A stretch of DNA of 64,000 bases, from NCBI GenBank assembly GCA_025594325.1, contig JANHCV010000006.1, positions 558,001-622,000 of the forward strand, in the 5' to 3' direction. This document shows positions 49,653 through 61,608 of the stretch, in pieces. The position numbers and the translations under genes are program-made. Origin of the DNA: Blastocladiella emersonii ATCC 22665. Taxonomy: Eukaryota > Blastocladiomycota > Blastocladiomycetes > Blastocladiales > Blastocladiaceae. Each line of letters begins with the position of its first letter. Positions within the stretch are counted from its first letter, which is position 1. The notes under the pieces are model-generated. The model saw only the letters and a list, made by a program, of their open reading frames with translations. It was not told where the DNA came from and made no database searches.

Positions 49653-52076
49653 TCAGTAAAGTGGCGCCTTGATCCGAGCGGAATAGACCTTGTGCCGCGC
49701 CTCATCCTCGCGATGCTGGTCCGCGCGGACCAGCTCGAACAGCTCCGCCAGCCGGCCGGCGCGAGCTTCGCCGGAAGAACGGTGCAGGATGTGCTCGAGT
49801 CCCACAAGCGCAACCCGCGACGACGGGAACAGCTTGCCCAGCCTGTTGAGCTTGATGACCAGCCGCTGAGCACAGGCGAAGAGTTCGGGCCCGTCAGCGC
49901 GCGCGCTCGCGCGAATGCACTCCCAGAGGAGCACGCCGTCGTCGACTCGGTTGAGGCACGCGTGGATGCGCGCGGCGAGGTCTAGCGGCGGCGCGAGCAG
50001 CGGGCAGTCGTCGATGCCGTGCGATCGCGGTTGGAGTTGCTTGCCGCGACCCGGCTCGACGTGGGCGAGCGTGGTGCAGTAGTCGCACGTGCAGGCACCG
50101 GGCAGCTGGTTCGGCACGGTAGCAGGATCATGACGTTGAAGGCTGGGACCGCCCGCCGGTCCTGGTGCCGCCGATGAAGATGAGGAGGACGCCGCCGGCG
50201 AGCCCGCGGCGACAGCGGCGAGATCGTGGCCGTCGTCGTCGCCGCGCGGGGACACGGGCAGGCGCGGCGGATCGCGCGGGACACGCGACTCGGCGGGCCG
50301 CACTTGTGCGGGAGGCGCGACGGGCGGCTGCTGAGCAACAACGAGTGGACCGGTGGTGGGCTCGGCCGCTGTGGAGGTCGCAGTGGGTTCGGCGGCGGTG
50401 GGTTCGGCGGTAGCCGGCGAGACCGCGGTGGGCGAGGCGGCGGCCGGTGGCGACGGCACAGAGTACGGGAACCCGCTGCCGCCGTACCGCGGCCCCATGT
50501 GCCGCAGGGCCTCCACGACGTCGAGTAGCTGCGCAATGGCCCGCTCGCGCACGAGGCCGGCCGGCAGGCCCACGAGCTGCATGAGCACATTGCGCGCCGA
50601 CAGGAGAAGACACGGGTTCCGCTTGGACTTGGCTTCCAGCTGCTCTGCGAGCTCCTCGGCACGCCCGACGAGGGTCATTTCGGTCATCCCGGGCCCGGTA
50701 CCGCGGTCGATGAGCCCGACTTCGTAGGCGACCCGCAGCGCCTTTTCGACGAGTTGGGCGACCGTGTCAATGTTCCCGACCGTCGCCGGGTACGCGAGCA
50801 GCGGGCAGCTCGTCGCCTGGTGCGGGAGCACGCCCTGCCACTCGGGAGCGCCGACGGGGGCCATGGGGCGGCAGACCGGGCACACGGGACCGACGAGGGC
50901 GGCGGCGGCGGCTACGGTGGTTGTTGCGTCGGCCGGGATGGGAGCGAGGGGAGGGTAGGGTGTGGCGGGGACCGAGCCGGCCGCAGCGGACTTGCGGTGG
51001 TTGCTCGACCATTTGGTCGAGGAGGAGGAGGACCGGCGCGACGCGCGTGACGACGCTGACCCCGGCGCCGGCGGCGGATGAGCCGGACGAGGTGGGAGCG
51101 CAAAGCGCTGCGACGGGGACCGCGAGTGCTGTTGCTGCAGCTGCTGCGGATGATCGCGTGGCCACCCACTCGGATGCGCCCACTCCGAGACCAATGACGC
51201 AGCGGCGGCGGCGAGCGTGTGCTCGAGGGAGCCGACCGTCGGCGTCTTCTGCTTCTTGGACGGCGACGCCGACGCCGACTTGGGCGAGGAGGGCCATGAC
51301 GAGGCGGTGCGCGACGCGACGGGCGAGTCGCCGGGGACCTCGGGCGCCGTGGCGGCGGGGCGCTTCTTGGACGACTCCTTGGCGGTCGCGGCCGCCGTGA
51401 GGCCGCTCGTCGGGGTACTTGCCGGCGACGAAGCCGAACTCGACGTCGATGATGAAGAGGAAGAGGATGCCGGCGGCGACGGCGTGGACCCGAACGCGGG
51501 CACGACGACGGTGGACACGTAGTCGCGCGGGGGCGCCCGTCGCCGTCGGGGATCCCGCGACGGCGTGTTGGTGAAGATGGCGAAATGCGTTACGGCCGTT
51601 GCGGGTACCGATGGCCGCGTCAGGGCCGCAATCAGGGCCGTGATCTGGTACCGGAACTCGTCGAGCTCCGCCTCCGCGAACGTGAACTGCTGCTCGAGCA
51701 GGGCGCGCTTCTCGTCCGTGTCCGCGCGGCACACGCTGTCCAGTTGGCGCCACTGCTCGAGCGATAGGGTAAACACTTGCGGCATTTGCGGTGGCACGGG
51801 CGCGAGTGTAGGGGAAGATGACGACGACGGCGACGTGACGGCCGCGATCGGGGCCGCAATCTGCTGCTGCGGCGACGCGATGGCGGGGTGCGACATCAAT
51901 CCCAGCAGCTGGCCCGCCATGTAGTCCCGCGCGCGCCCTATGGCCTGCCTCGCAAGCTGCCGTCGTAGCGCCTGGGGCGTCGGGGCGGCGGGCGGCGCGA
52001 ACGCCGACGTTGCGGCGGGCGGCGGGCCCGCGCTGATCGGCGGCGAGGAGGCGCCGGGTCCTTGCATGGGTTGCAT
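49653..52076 (-). CDS. Low-complexity host protein with two Cys/His modules, unknown function
   Basis: 807-aa open frame, Pro/Ala/Ser-rich, no recognised family. Two similar modules are visible: CPVC...HQATSCPLLAYP (central) and CDYC...SHGIDDCPLLAPP (C-terminal). Each is a Cys pair followed by His-x4-Cys-Pro-Leu-Leu and a helical segment (AQLVEKALRVAYE, LAARIHACLNRV). They look like an internal duplication that could bind zinc. The stop is only 77 bp from the PLV target site, so the virus inserted just downstream. Introns hidden in the low-complexity part cannot be excluded. Confidence 0.6.
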   Translation of the reverse strand: MQPMQGPGASSPPISAGPPPAATSAFAPPAAPTPQALRRQLARQAIGRARDYMAGQLLGLMSHPAIASPQQQIAAPIAAVTSPSSSSSPTLAPVPPQMPQVFTLSLEQWRQLDSVCRADTDEKRALLEQQFTFAEAELDEFRYQITALIAALTRPSVPATAVTHFAIFTNTPSRDPRRRRAPPRDYVSTVVVPAFGSTPSPPASSSSSSSTSSSASSPASTPTSGLTAAATAKESSKKRPAATAPEVPGDSPVASRTASSWPSSPKSASASPSKKQKTPTVGSLEHTLAAAAASLVSEWAHPSGWPRDHPQQLQQQHSRSPSQRFALPPRPAHPPPAPGSASSRASRRSSSSSTKWSSNHRKSAAAGSVPATPYPPLAPIPADATTTVAAAAALVGPVCPVCRPMAPVGAPEWQGVLPHQATSCPLLAYPATVGNIDTVAQLVEKALRVAYEVGLIDRGTGPGMTEMTLVGRAEELAEQLEAKSKRNPCLLLSARNVLMQLVGLPAGLVRERAIAQLLDVVEALRHMGPRYGGSGFPYSVPSPPAAASPTAVSPATAEPTAAEPTATSTAAEPTTGPLVVAQQPPVAPPAQVRPAESRVPRDPPRLPVSPRGDDDGHDLAAVAAGSPAASSSSSSAAPGPAGGPSLQRHDPATVPNQLPGACTCDYCTTLAHVEPGRGKQLQPRSHGIDDCPLLAPPLDLAARIHACLNRVDDGVLLWECIRASARADGPELFACAQRLVIKLNRLGKLFPSSRVALVGLEHILHRSSGEARAGRLAELFELVRADQHREDEARHKVYSARIKAPLY

Positions 52077-53847
52077 GGTGTAGTGGATCGAGTATCAGCA
52101 GCTTCGTTGAGAGAGAGCGAGAGCGAGAGCGAGAGCGAGAAGTAGCGGATCGGATCGCGAAATATCAGGGCGCGCGCGAGCATGCAGGTCGGCCGAGTGG
52201 GAGACACTTGAGAACGCGTGTCCCACTCACACTATTCGAGCCACTGTCCCCCAACCGCGGCGCGAGCACGGTTCCACGTGAGGGGTGGCGCAGCAGCACA
52301 CCTCGCGTCACATAAATCATGGCGGGTGGCTCAGCACGCGATCCTGCCCGATCGGGCCGCGGTGGCGGTATCAATCACGCGGGCCGACTCGTGCGTGTAC
52401 CTCACGGCGTAAGATCGGGAACCGCTCGCGCGGCGCTGCTCCGAGAGCTGAGCGAGCGCTGAGGGTTCTCCTGATGTCCGGGAGATGTACGACGGGGAGT
52501 GCACGATGGCGAGGGAAAATGTATGCGTGGATCATCGGGTTGGGGAGGTTGCGAGCGAGCGGGAGCGTCGCGGGAGGGTCGCGGGAGGATCTCGGCGAGG
52601 GCCTCGGGAGAAGATGAAGCGGTTAAGGTGACCTGACGCGACTCGGAAAAGGTAGATCTCGCGGGTTAGCTTGGGCGACGACGACGACGAGTCGGTGGCG
52701 GGCCGAGGAACACGACATCACTGTCGATCCGCTGCATGTTCATCAAGTCGATTCGGTCGGCTACATGGTGACGAGGCTACGGATCATCATTGGCCGAAGA
52801 ACGAAGAAAGAGCGGGTGCGCGTCGATCGTCCCGGCGGCAGCAACGGATGCGTCGACGCGTCGCTCACGGCCCCGTGCGCGTGGGATCGCGTGGCGCCGC
52901 CACGATCACCGCTGCCGCCCCCCGGGTCCCGCGCGCGCACGATTGGCTGACCGGCGGTGGCCCGACTTCCGCTGCAGCTCGTCGATCGAGCCTATAACCG
53001 TACGATCGACGATGAGTCCAGCCGTACCAGCAAGTGCAACGGCAGCGGCGAGCACGTCCTCGAACACGCAGGGGGAGGCGTCCTGCCGTCGATCGCTCCC
53101 GCGCGGCCGCGTGTCGGGCGAGAACCGTCCCGTGCCCGCGACTCGTTGCAACTACGCGGTCTAGGGACCAGGACGGTGGGTTTCATGCAGACGGGATGGG
53201 GGGCGGGAGATGCGCGCCCGGACCGCGACCCACAGCTGACGGTGGTCGTCGAACGCGTCCGCGCGCCCACCGCGTGTGTCCACCTCGGCGTCACCCGGAC
53301 GTTCTCGGAACTAGGTCAGCGTACCATGAGAGAGCTTCCACAAGGGTGATGGGGTAGCGGTCGTGAGCGGCGTCGACCGCGACCGCGCGACGCACGCGTG
53401 CGCGCTGCTGGCTCCTCACTGGACCGCGACGAGCGCAACTTCAAGGGGACTCTCGACGAGCATCTCTACAGCAAAATTTTGGCCCCTCATCAGGTCGGGC
53501 TGCCGCCGGCATCCATCACCGGCGGTCAGAGCAGCCGGCGCGCGTGTTGAGCGCTGAGCGCTGATCGCGTTCGTGATGGATTCAAGCGACCCGACTCGCA
53601 ACAAGGCCCGCGAGGGCTCGTGGTGCATCACCACGATGCCGGCGGTCGGTTGCATGAAGATAAATTGTCATTTGTGTGCATGGCGGCTGGCGTTGGAGAG
53701 AGCGTCCGAGCGGGAGCGGCGGCGTGAGGTGAGCGACGCGCCGACGCGTTCCTAGCCACCGACCCGACCTTCACCGTTTGATATGAACGAGGGATAAGTT
53801 ACGTGTATTCAAGTGCACAGTCGGCCCGTCCGTCCTCCTCGCCGCAC
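52077..53847. other. Intergenic region with a GAGAGC microsatellite
   Basis: About 1.8 kb. A (GAGCGA)n tract at about 52110-52140 lies directly upstream of the 807-aa gene start. An ACTTGAGAACGCGTGTC stretch at 52206 resembles half of the composite promoter element. No gene recognised. Confidence 0.5.
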
Positions 53848-56800
53848 TTACCGCCCGCGTGTCCGGTACGGCGACTGCGCCGCGGCGACCGAAGCGGACG
53901 CAGCGAGCGACGCGGCCAGCCCGTCCGCCAACGCGCCGCTGCTGCTGCTGCTGCTGCTCGCGCCGCCGCCGCCGTGGTACGCGAACAGCGGAGTGCCCGA
54001 GGACTGGCCGATCGAAGAGGAAGCGGCGCCCGCTGACGACGGTCCAGCGTATGACCGCGGACGCGTGTCCACCGCGGGCGCGTTGCTGGCTTGTGCCGAT
54101 GCCGATGCAGCTACAGCCGCCGCGCGGTTATCGCTCGCGCGAGCGCGGCGCGCACACAGCTCCTCGATAAACTCGCGCACGATATTGATCCGGTGCATGA
54201 AATCCGTCGCGAGCTCGCGCGAGGGCAGCGGGCCGACGGGGATCCGCTCGAGGTGCTGGAGCCGCACGCGGGCGAGGTCCGCGAGCTGGACCGTGTGTTT
54301 GACGCGGTCCTTGTCGATGAGGACGGCGACGCGGCCGTGGTGCGCGAGGAGCAGCTTGACGTGGTCCTTGAAGTTGACCTGGAACACGTGCGTGGAGAGG
54401 CGGAAGACGAGGGCGTCGCCGTGGCGCCAGTGCTTGGCGACGAACTCGAGGTCCGCCGTCTTGGCCCGGTCAATCGCGTGCTCGGCGAGCCGCAGCATGT
54501 TGGTCTCCATGTAGTCGCGGAAGTGGTGCAGCAGCGTCACCTTCTTGGTCAGGTCGGGCGGGTACGACTGCATCGTGTGCGTGTGGCGGCGGAACCCGGG
54601 CGGGCCCTCGGGCGGACCAGGCCGGCGACCCGCGGCCGCAGCCGCCGCGGCCACCGCGCTCGGCACCTGCTGCGGGTACAGGTACTCGAAGTGGTGCTGG
54701 TCGGGCGCCATGACCATGACCGTGTTGTCGTTGAAGTAGACGCCCGTGATGCCGTTGGTCAGCTGGTACCCGAGCCCGAACTTGGACGAGTAGTCGATGC
54801 ACTTGGCGACGTACACGGCGGGCGGCGCCGCGTCGGCCGCGTCGGCGACGCGCAGCGACTCGAGCTTGATCTCGACCACGGCGCCGCCGCCGTCCTGGTG
54901 CGCAAGGTGCCACGCCCGCGACAGGTTGCGGTGCATGGTCTCGACGACGCTGGGCGCCTGCTGCCGCGGCGGAGCCGGGGCCGCGAACGCGGGGGTCGTC
55001 GGCGCGGGCTCAGGCTCAGGCTCCGCCTCCTCCATCTTGGTGTCGACATGCATACGGCTGTCCGCAGCCGCCTGCGCCGCCGCGGCGCGGGCGCGGCCAA
55101 CCATGGAAAGCGGCGAGTCCGGCGCCGCCGCCGCGGCGGTCGCTGACGCGACCATGGCGGACCGCGCGAGGCGCGACTGCTGGCGCAGTTGCTCGTGGTG
55201 CTGCTGCAGCCGCTCGGCCGTCGACCCGGGCGGCATCGCTATGATGTCTTCGTCGTGCCGCGCGAGCCGGCGCGCTGCCGCGTACGGCGTGGTCGTCGTG
55301 GTCGTCGCGCGGAGATCCTGGGCGCTGTGCCGGTGCTGCAGACTGCCCTGGAGGCGGGGCTGTGGCGGCGGCATCTCGCCCGCGGCGGGCGCCGTGATCG
55401 ACAGGTTCATGAACCGCTCGGACCCGGGACTCGCGAGCGCCGCAGCGGGGTCGACGCCGGGGGTGCCCGGGTAGCTGAGCGGGCGCGCGAGCGGGGACGC
55501 CGTCGACGCCACGAGGCTGCTGGCGGACCCGGACCGAGACGGGCCGCGCGAGTAGACGCCCTGCGGCTCGGCGGCGACGGCGAGCCCGCCCGCAGCAGCC
55601 ACATCGTTGCTGCCACTACCGAGCGGGCTCGGCCGGCGCAGCGGGTGTTGCGGCGGGGATCTGGTGGTGGTCGGCGGCGACGTGGTGCGGAGCGGCGGCG
55701 AGGACGACGGGGACCGCGTCGCCGGCTTGAGGCGCTGCGTCGGCGACGGGGGCTTGCCGTCGCGGTAGGTGCCGTTCTCACCGTCGGACCGGGCGGCCGC
55801 CCCCGCGGCCGCGTTGAGGTAGTTGAGGCTGCGCGTGCGCGTGAGCGACGGCGCGCCCGTGGTCGTGGACCGCAGCTGGTGGTCGAGCAGCGCGTTGAAC
55901 GTGCGCGTGTACCCGGCGGGCGCGGCGGCCGAGGACGACGCGGACGGCGAAAAGTGGCCCGCCCCGGCAGCGGTGGAGCCGTGGAAGAAGCGGTCGCGCA
56001 CGGCCAGGTACGGGTCCGCGGGCTCGGGCTGCTGCTGCTGTTGCTGGTAGCGATCGGGCGGCGGCGGGGACGACGACGCGACCATGGGCCGCTGGGCCTG
56101 CGACGCCGAGCCCGACGACGACGGGTACGCGTACGGCGGGGAGGACGACGATGAAGGCGGCGGCAGCTGCGGCACCTGCGGGAGCGGCGGCGGCAAGGCG
56201 GATCCCGTCGGGGACGGCCGGCGCTGTTCGAGGGCGCTGGTTCCGCGCATGTCCGAGTTCTGGTGGTGGCGGATGGTGGTGCTGCCGTTAGTCGATCCCG
56301 AGTTGCCGCCGGCGGGTTCCTGGGTCGGGGGCGGGCTGCGGACGGGGACCGAGGCGGTCATGACGTCGGGGATGGGTTCGGGGTGCTCGGGCTCGCCGTT
56401 ACCGTGGAGCTCAGGGCCCGAGTCGCGCTCGGCGGCGGTAGCGACGGCCATGGCGGAGGCGGCGAGTCGGCCGGACGACGCCTGGCGTGCGAGTCGGCCG
56501 GCGCGGGACGGCATGGGCGGGGTGGTGAGGAGCGCGCGGGAGAGGGCGGGTGGGATCGAGTGGCGGGTGAAGTAGGGGTGCTGGAGGAGCTCGGGGATGG
56601 TTGGGCGGCGCTCGGGTTTCGGGTCGAGCATGCATGTAATGAGGTCACGCGTGTCGTCGTCAATGGGCACGGCGTCGGGGAACGAGTAGTCGTTGTCCTT
56701 GATGCGGCGGTAGATCTTCTTGACGTCATTGGTCTGGAACGGCGGGCGGCCGATGATCATCGAGTAGAGGATGACGCCGAGCGCCCACACGTCGACCTGG

Positions 56801-57976
56801 AACGAGTGCCCGTCGCCCTCGGTGTCGAGGACCTCGGGCGCAATGTAGTTGGGCGTGCCGCAGATGGTTCTACGAGTGCATGCATGCAGGCATGCGCGCG
56901 TGAGTGGCGGTGTGGCAGCAGCGGGCGCAGAGGACGTACTTTTTCCGCTCGTTCTCGGTCTTGATCTCGGTGGCGAGGCCAAAGTCGCCGACCTTGACGC
57001 GCATGTCGTGGGAGAGGAACAGGTTGCCGAGCTTGAGGTCGCGGTGGATGATGTTGCCGTTGTGCATGTACTCGACGGCGCCGAGCAGGTCGTGCATGAA
57101 GAAGCGGGCCTCGGGCTCGGTCAGCCGCTTGCGCGCGCGGACCATGTCGTTGAGGTTCTACAGGCCGACGGGCGGGTGGATCAGCGTCGCGCGGGCGAGG
57201 TTGCGAAGGGTGAGCCCGTACCTTGCTGTCGCACAGCTCCAGGATGATGTAGACGTTGTCAATGTCCTCGAAGTAGGTGTGGAAGTCGACAATGTTGGGG
57301 TGCTGCATGCGGCTGTGGATCTTGATCTCGTACTTGAGCTAGCCGAGCGGGATGGGGAGGATCACGTCAGCCGCCCTGGTCCGTGCGACGGCACGATGAG
57401 CCCAGTGTACCTTCTGGATGTGCTTGTCGTTGTAGAGCGAGACCTTGGCCACGACCTTGACGGCCATGCGCTCGCCGTCCTGGGTCGTCACCTCGTAGAC
57501 GCGCGCGAATCCGCCCTAGAGGGGAACGCATTCATGCTGGTCAGACCTTGGTCCCCGTCCACGGTGCAGCGCAGCGCAGCGCGTACCGTGCCGAGCAGCT
57601 CGCCGCGCTTGTACCGGTAGCCGAGCTTCGGGTGGGTCAGGTACTCTGGCGGCAGCGGCAGCTCCGAGAGCTTGACGGTGCGGCTGCGCGTCTGCTTGAC
57701 CTGCGCGGCCGCCTGCGGCGGGGCAGATGCCGTTGCGGCCGCGGCGCTCGATGCAGGTGCCGCCGCCGCGGATGCCGATGATGCGGGCAACGAGGCGTGG
57801 GGATGAGCGTGCCGAGCGGCGGCGGGCCGGTCGCGGCGTTCGAGCGCGCGCGCCGACTGGGCCCACTCGCGCTGCTGTTGCGCGGCGATATCGGCGGCCG
57901 AGGGCGGCTGGACGGCGCGCGTCGACGACGACGACGGGGCGCCGTAGTCGGCCATGGAGCGCGGGTAGGAGGTCAT
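53848..57976 (-). CDS. Polo-like kinase
   Basis: Five exons (57976-57587, 57515-57411, 57338-57222, 57157-56940, 56869-53848) give about 1,283 aa. The kinase domain spans residues about 120-380: [15 protein letters not shown] (P-loop, completed by the first splice), AVKVV (Lys150), HRDLKLGNL (Asp244), DFG (262-264), then [15 protein letters not shown], the Polo-type activation segment formed by the last splice. A long Ser/Pro/Ala-rich linker (about 550 aa) follows. The C-terminal polo boxes are recognisable by [20 protein letters not shown] and [14 protein letters not shown]. Polo kinases drive mitotic entry, spindle function and cytokinesis. The linker is unusually long, and the last exon may hide introns. 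The start could also be ATG 57955. Confidence 0.9.
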
Positions 57977-58363
57977 GGGATGGTTTTGGGTTGGGGTGAT
58001 GGGGGTGGGGTGGGAGCGCAACGCGCAACGCGCAATATGCGTTCTCTCGGTCCGCTCGCGCGATGGGATGCCCTGGGATCAGCGCGGGATGGCGGGCTCG
58101 CGCACGGGGCGGGAGCGTGGCGGGCGGGCGGAATGCGCCAAGTCGGCGGCGGCGTCGTGTGCTTCGTGGGCGCGAATCGCGGGTGTGCGAGAGCGGGGAA
58201 GGTTTGTGGGAAGGCGCACCCGCCTTCCGCCTCAGGAGACGCCTGCGCGACCATCACGTGCGTGCGCGGCTCCACGCGTAAGCGCTCGCTCTTTCGCCTT
58301 GCTTGTTCCCTCTCTCCCCGACCGAGAACGCACGCTCCACTGCCTGCAACGTAACGAAATACA
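57977..58363. other. Divergent promoter between the Polo kinase and the PSMG1-like gene
   Basis: 387 bp shared by two divergent genes; a CATCACGTGCGTGCG E-box occurs near 58253. Nothing else recognised. Confidence 0.5.
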
Positions 58364-59295
58364 ATGAGCCTGCTCGAGGAACTCAGCGCCAAGGGCGCGC
58401 CCAGCCGCCAGTTCTACGACGACGACGACGCCGACTTTGACGACGCGCTCACTGGCGTCCCCGACCCGACCACCGTGTTCCCGCTCGTCGCCACCGAGGG
58501 CACACTGCCCGCGTCCGTCGACGTGCTGCTGTTTGGCGAGGGCGTCGGCGCCCACGCGATCACGGCGCTCGCCGCCCAGCTGCCCGCGGCGGCGTGCAAG
58601 GCGACCCTCACGCTGACGTACCCTCGCGTACGCTACTGCCCGCTCTCTCGCACTTGGAAGACCAGCTAACGCGATCCCCCAAAACGTAGCCCTATGCCGC
58701 GCACCTGCGCGACTCACCGCTGGTCGCCTCGCTGCCGGTGTACATCCTCCCGCTCAGCGCATCCCGCACCGCAGCGCTGGTCCCGACCGACGCGCTGCAC
58801 GGGTTCCCGCCCGAGCTGTTCACGGCGTTTGCGACGTCGCTCACCAACCCTCTGCAGCCCAAGCGCGTGGTCGCGCTGACGTCGTCCCCGCTCGCGCTGC
58901 TGCCGCGGTCGGACCGCGCCTACGACGAGTACACGGAGGTCGCCGACGACCGCGCCCAGCTCAAGGTGCTGCGCAACCCGGCCGCCAACGCCGTCACGTC
59001 GCCTCGCGCGGCGAACGTCGCCCCGATGCGCGCGCCGTCCGTCGTGGCCGACCTCGCGGGCGCGGTGCTCATCCAGGCCACGCTCGCCAAGGTGCCCGCC
59101 ACGATCCTCACCCTGTACACGGCGCACGTGCGCGGCGCGCCCGAGGTCACGCGCGACGCGGTCGCCGAGCTGCTCGCGGGCGCGACCGCCGAGGCCGGGA
59201 TCGAGCTCGACGCGGCGCGGCTCGCGGCGGCGGTCAAGGCCGCCGAGATCGCGGGCGTCCGGCAGGCGGACAAGTTCAGTCCCATGTACCAGTAA
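58364..59295 (+). CDS. Proteasome assembly chaperone 1-like protein
   Basis: Exons 58364-58627 and 58690-59295, joined in phase 0 across a 62-nt intron (GTACGC...ACGTAG), give 289 aa. The acidic N-terminus (DDDDADFDDAL), VDVLLFGEGVG and the segment DLAGAVLIQATLAKVPATIL resemble PSMG1/PAC1, where an equivalent hydrophobic 'AAVLSYCQVWKIPAIL' helix-strand occurs. PAC1 pairs with PAC2 to build the 20S alpha ring. The match is limited to the overall layout and these segments, so this is a moderate-confidence call. It ends FSPMYQ. Confidence 0.5.
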
Positions 59296-59382
59296 CTACC
59301 GGCAGCAGCGTCGCGTGGCAGTTTTGTGCGTGTGTGAGTGTGAAGCAGCTAAATGGATCGTATTTGCAGTAACGGCTCAGGA

Positions 59383-59654
59383 CTATCCCGCCTTGTTCCC
59401 GCGGAACCGGTACCGCATGTCGAGCTGCACAGGTCGTGAGTCCGCGGCCATCGGAGCTCGTGCGGGAGAAGACGCACCATCTCGCGCTTGCACTCAAAAA
59501 AGGACCGCTGCAGTTGCCGGCACTCGAAGCCGACCAGGTCCGAGTTCTCGGGCTGCAGGCACTCGGTGAAGGTCTTGCCGTGCTTCTCGATGCACTCGGA
59601 CGCCAGGATGCAGTCGATCATCTCCTGCCGGAGCTTCTTGCACGACGATGACAT
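59383..59654 (-). CDS. COA5: Cytochrome c oxidase assembly factor COA5/PET191
   Basis: Exons 59654-59478 and 59424-59383, joined across a 53-nt intron (GTGCGT...TGCAG), give 72 aa. MSSSCKKLRQEMIDC begins the twin CX9C pattern: Cys5-x9-Cys15 and Cys45-x9-Cys55, with Cys21 and Cys32 between. The splice creates CKREMLDMRYRFRGN, the conserved PET191 C-terminus, which confirms the intron. PET191 is a mitochondrial intermembrane-space protein imported by Mia40 and needed for complex IV assembly. Divergent from the Atg18 gene. Confidence 0.93.
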
Positions 59655-60065
59655 GGCGAGGTGTCAAGAATCTTCTCGGTGGGCGTGTTGCGGCAAGTCG
59701 TGGGCGGCCGCAATCGGCGAAGAGGTTGATTCGTAGCGGTTTGAGCGGAGAGGGAGACACCATCGAGGCCGAGCGACTCGAGAGTTTTCTGCTGTGGCGC
59801 ACCGACACACGTGGCGCCCGCGAAGATCGCGTTGCGTTGCGTCGCGCAGCGTCGTCGCTTGTTCCTCCCTCGCTCGCGTCGCCTTTCCTCGCTCTCCCTC
59901 CAAGCTCGCACCGAGAGCTTACTTGATACACCAGTAAACGCAACGTGATCAACACCTGGACCTCGCTGCCGTCCCGACCGCGACACGCCCGCCCGCAAAC
60001 CCGTTCCAGCACCGATACCCCTCTCCTCCCGCTCGATACCACCCGCGCTGCATCGCATTGCATGG
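59655..60065. other. Divergent promoter between COA5 and the Atg18-like gene
   Basis: 411 bp between start codons on opposite strands. No specific element recognised. Confidence 0.5.
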
Positions 60066-61569
60066 ATGAAGGTCCACACGCGTGAGCTGCTCTTTGCCTC
60101 GTTCAACCAAGACTACTCGTGCCTCGCCACGGGCACGCGCACCGGGTTCCGCATCTTCAACTGCGACCCGTTCGGCCGGTCGCTCGCCCGCAGTACGTTG
60201 CACTGCTGCGATGTGGTCGAGTAGCCCCGCTTACGCATCGAGCCGTAGACGATGGCGGCATCGGCATCATCGAGATGCTCTTCTGCACCTCGCTCATCGC
60301 CCTGGTCGGCGCGGGCGAGCAGCCGACTCACTCGCCGCGCCGCCTGCAGATCCTGAACACCAAGGTGCGACCGTCCGCTGTTCCTCACCCTCGAGCACAA
60401 CTAACGTTCCCCATCAACCGCGAGCGTAGAAGCAGAGCGTCATCTACGAGCTCCCGCTCCCCTCAGCCGTGGTCGCCGTGCACCTCAACCGGCGCCGGCT
60501 CGCCGTGGTCCTCGAGTCGTCGATCCGCCTCTACGACATAGCCAACATGAACCTGCTCTACACCATCGAGCTCAACTACAACCCGAACATGGTCACCGCC
60601 ATGTCGTCGTCGTCCGACCTGTGCTACCTCGCCTACCCGACCTACGTCCCGCCCGGCGCCGGCACCGGGTCCGCGGCTGACGCGTCAGGCGCCGCTTCCA
60701 CATCCGCATCCGGAACCAGCGGTGGAGGCGGCGGCAGCAGCAGCTCGAAGCTCGGGGACATCACCCTGTTCGACGCGACCGCGCTGCACCCCGTGACCAT
60801 CGTGTCCGCGCACAAGGCGCCCGTCGCCGCCATGGCCTTTTCGTCGTCGGGCCGCTACCTCGCCACGGCTTCGGCGAAAGGCACCCTCGTCCGCGTGTTC
60901 GGCGTGCCCGACGGCGCCCCGCTGTTCCAGTTCCGCCGCGGCACCTACCCGGCGCGCATCTTCTCGCTCGCCTTCCACCCGGACGAGTCGCTCCTCGCCG
61001 TCTCGTCCGCCACCGAGACGGTCCACGTGTTCCACCTCGCGCGGCCCGCCGTCGGCGGCGGTTCGGCGGGAGCGGGCGCAGCGGCGTCCACCTCGTCCGC
61101 GCTCACGCAGTACGACCTCGTGACCGCGAGCGGCGGGATGAGCGACGCCGACAGCTTCGGCTCGTCGTCGGCCTACTCCCCGCCTCCACCCGGCACCTCC
61201 GCCATGGGCGCCGCCGACGCCTCGCCCTTCCTCTCGTCCCTCGTCGGCACCGCCGCCGGCGCCGTGTCCTCGCTGTGGTCGAAACGCGCCGCGATCCAGG
61301 CGTACCTTCCCGAAGCCTTTGTCAAGTCGGTCCTGGACCCGGCGCGCGACCTGGTGCGCGCGCGCCTGCCCGCGGCGACCGCCGCGATCGGCGAGCGCAG
61401 CGTCGTCGGGTTCGCGGGGCACCACCTGTTTGTCGTCACGGCCGACGGCACGATGCACGTGTTCGCCATGGACCTCGAGGGCGCGCTCGCGGGGAAGCAG
61501 GATGCCGACGAGTCGGTGCTCGTCAGGCAGCATCGGTTACTTGATGACGCAGGGGCGGCGGGGAGCTGA
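60066..61569 (+). CDS. ATG18: PROPPIN autophagy protein (Atg18/WIPI family)
   Basis: Exons 60066-60192, 60249-60364 and 60430-61569 give 460 aa. WD-type beta-propeller blades are readable: [33 protein letters not shown] with [11 protein letters not shown], and [14 protein letters not shown]. The phosphoinositide-binding signature FRRG is at about residues 249-252, followed by [19 protein letters not shown]. PROPPINs bind PI3P/PI(3,5)P2 and recruit lipid-transfer machinery to forming autophagosomes. An insert of Gly/Ser/Ala residues sits between the second and third blades, and a longer one before the last. The start at ATG 60066 is preferred over 60062, which is out of frame. Confidence 0.92.
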
Positions 61570-61608
61570 GATGTGTACAGAAGTTGTATGTAAACACTTT
61601 TCATTCGT

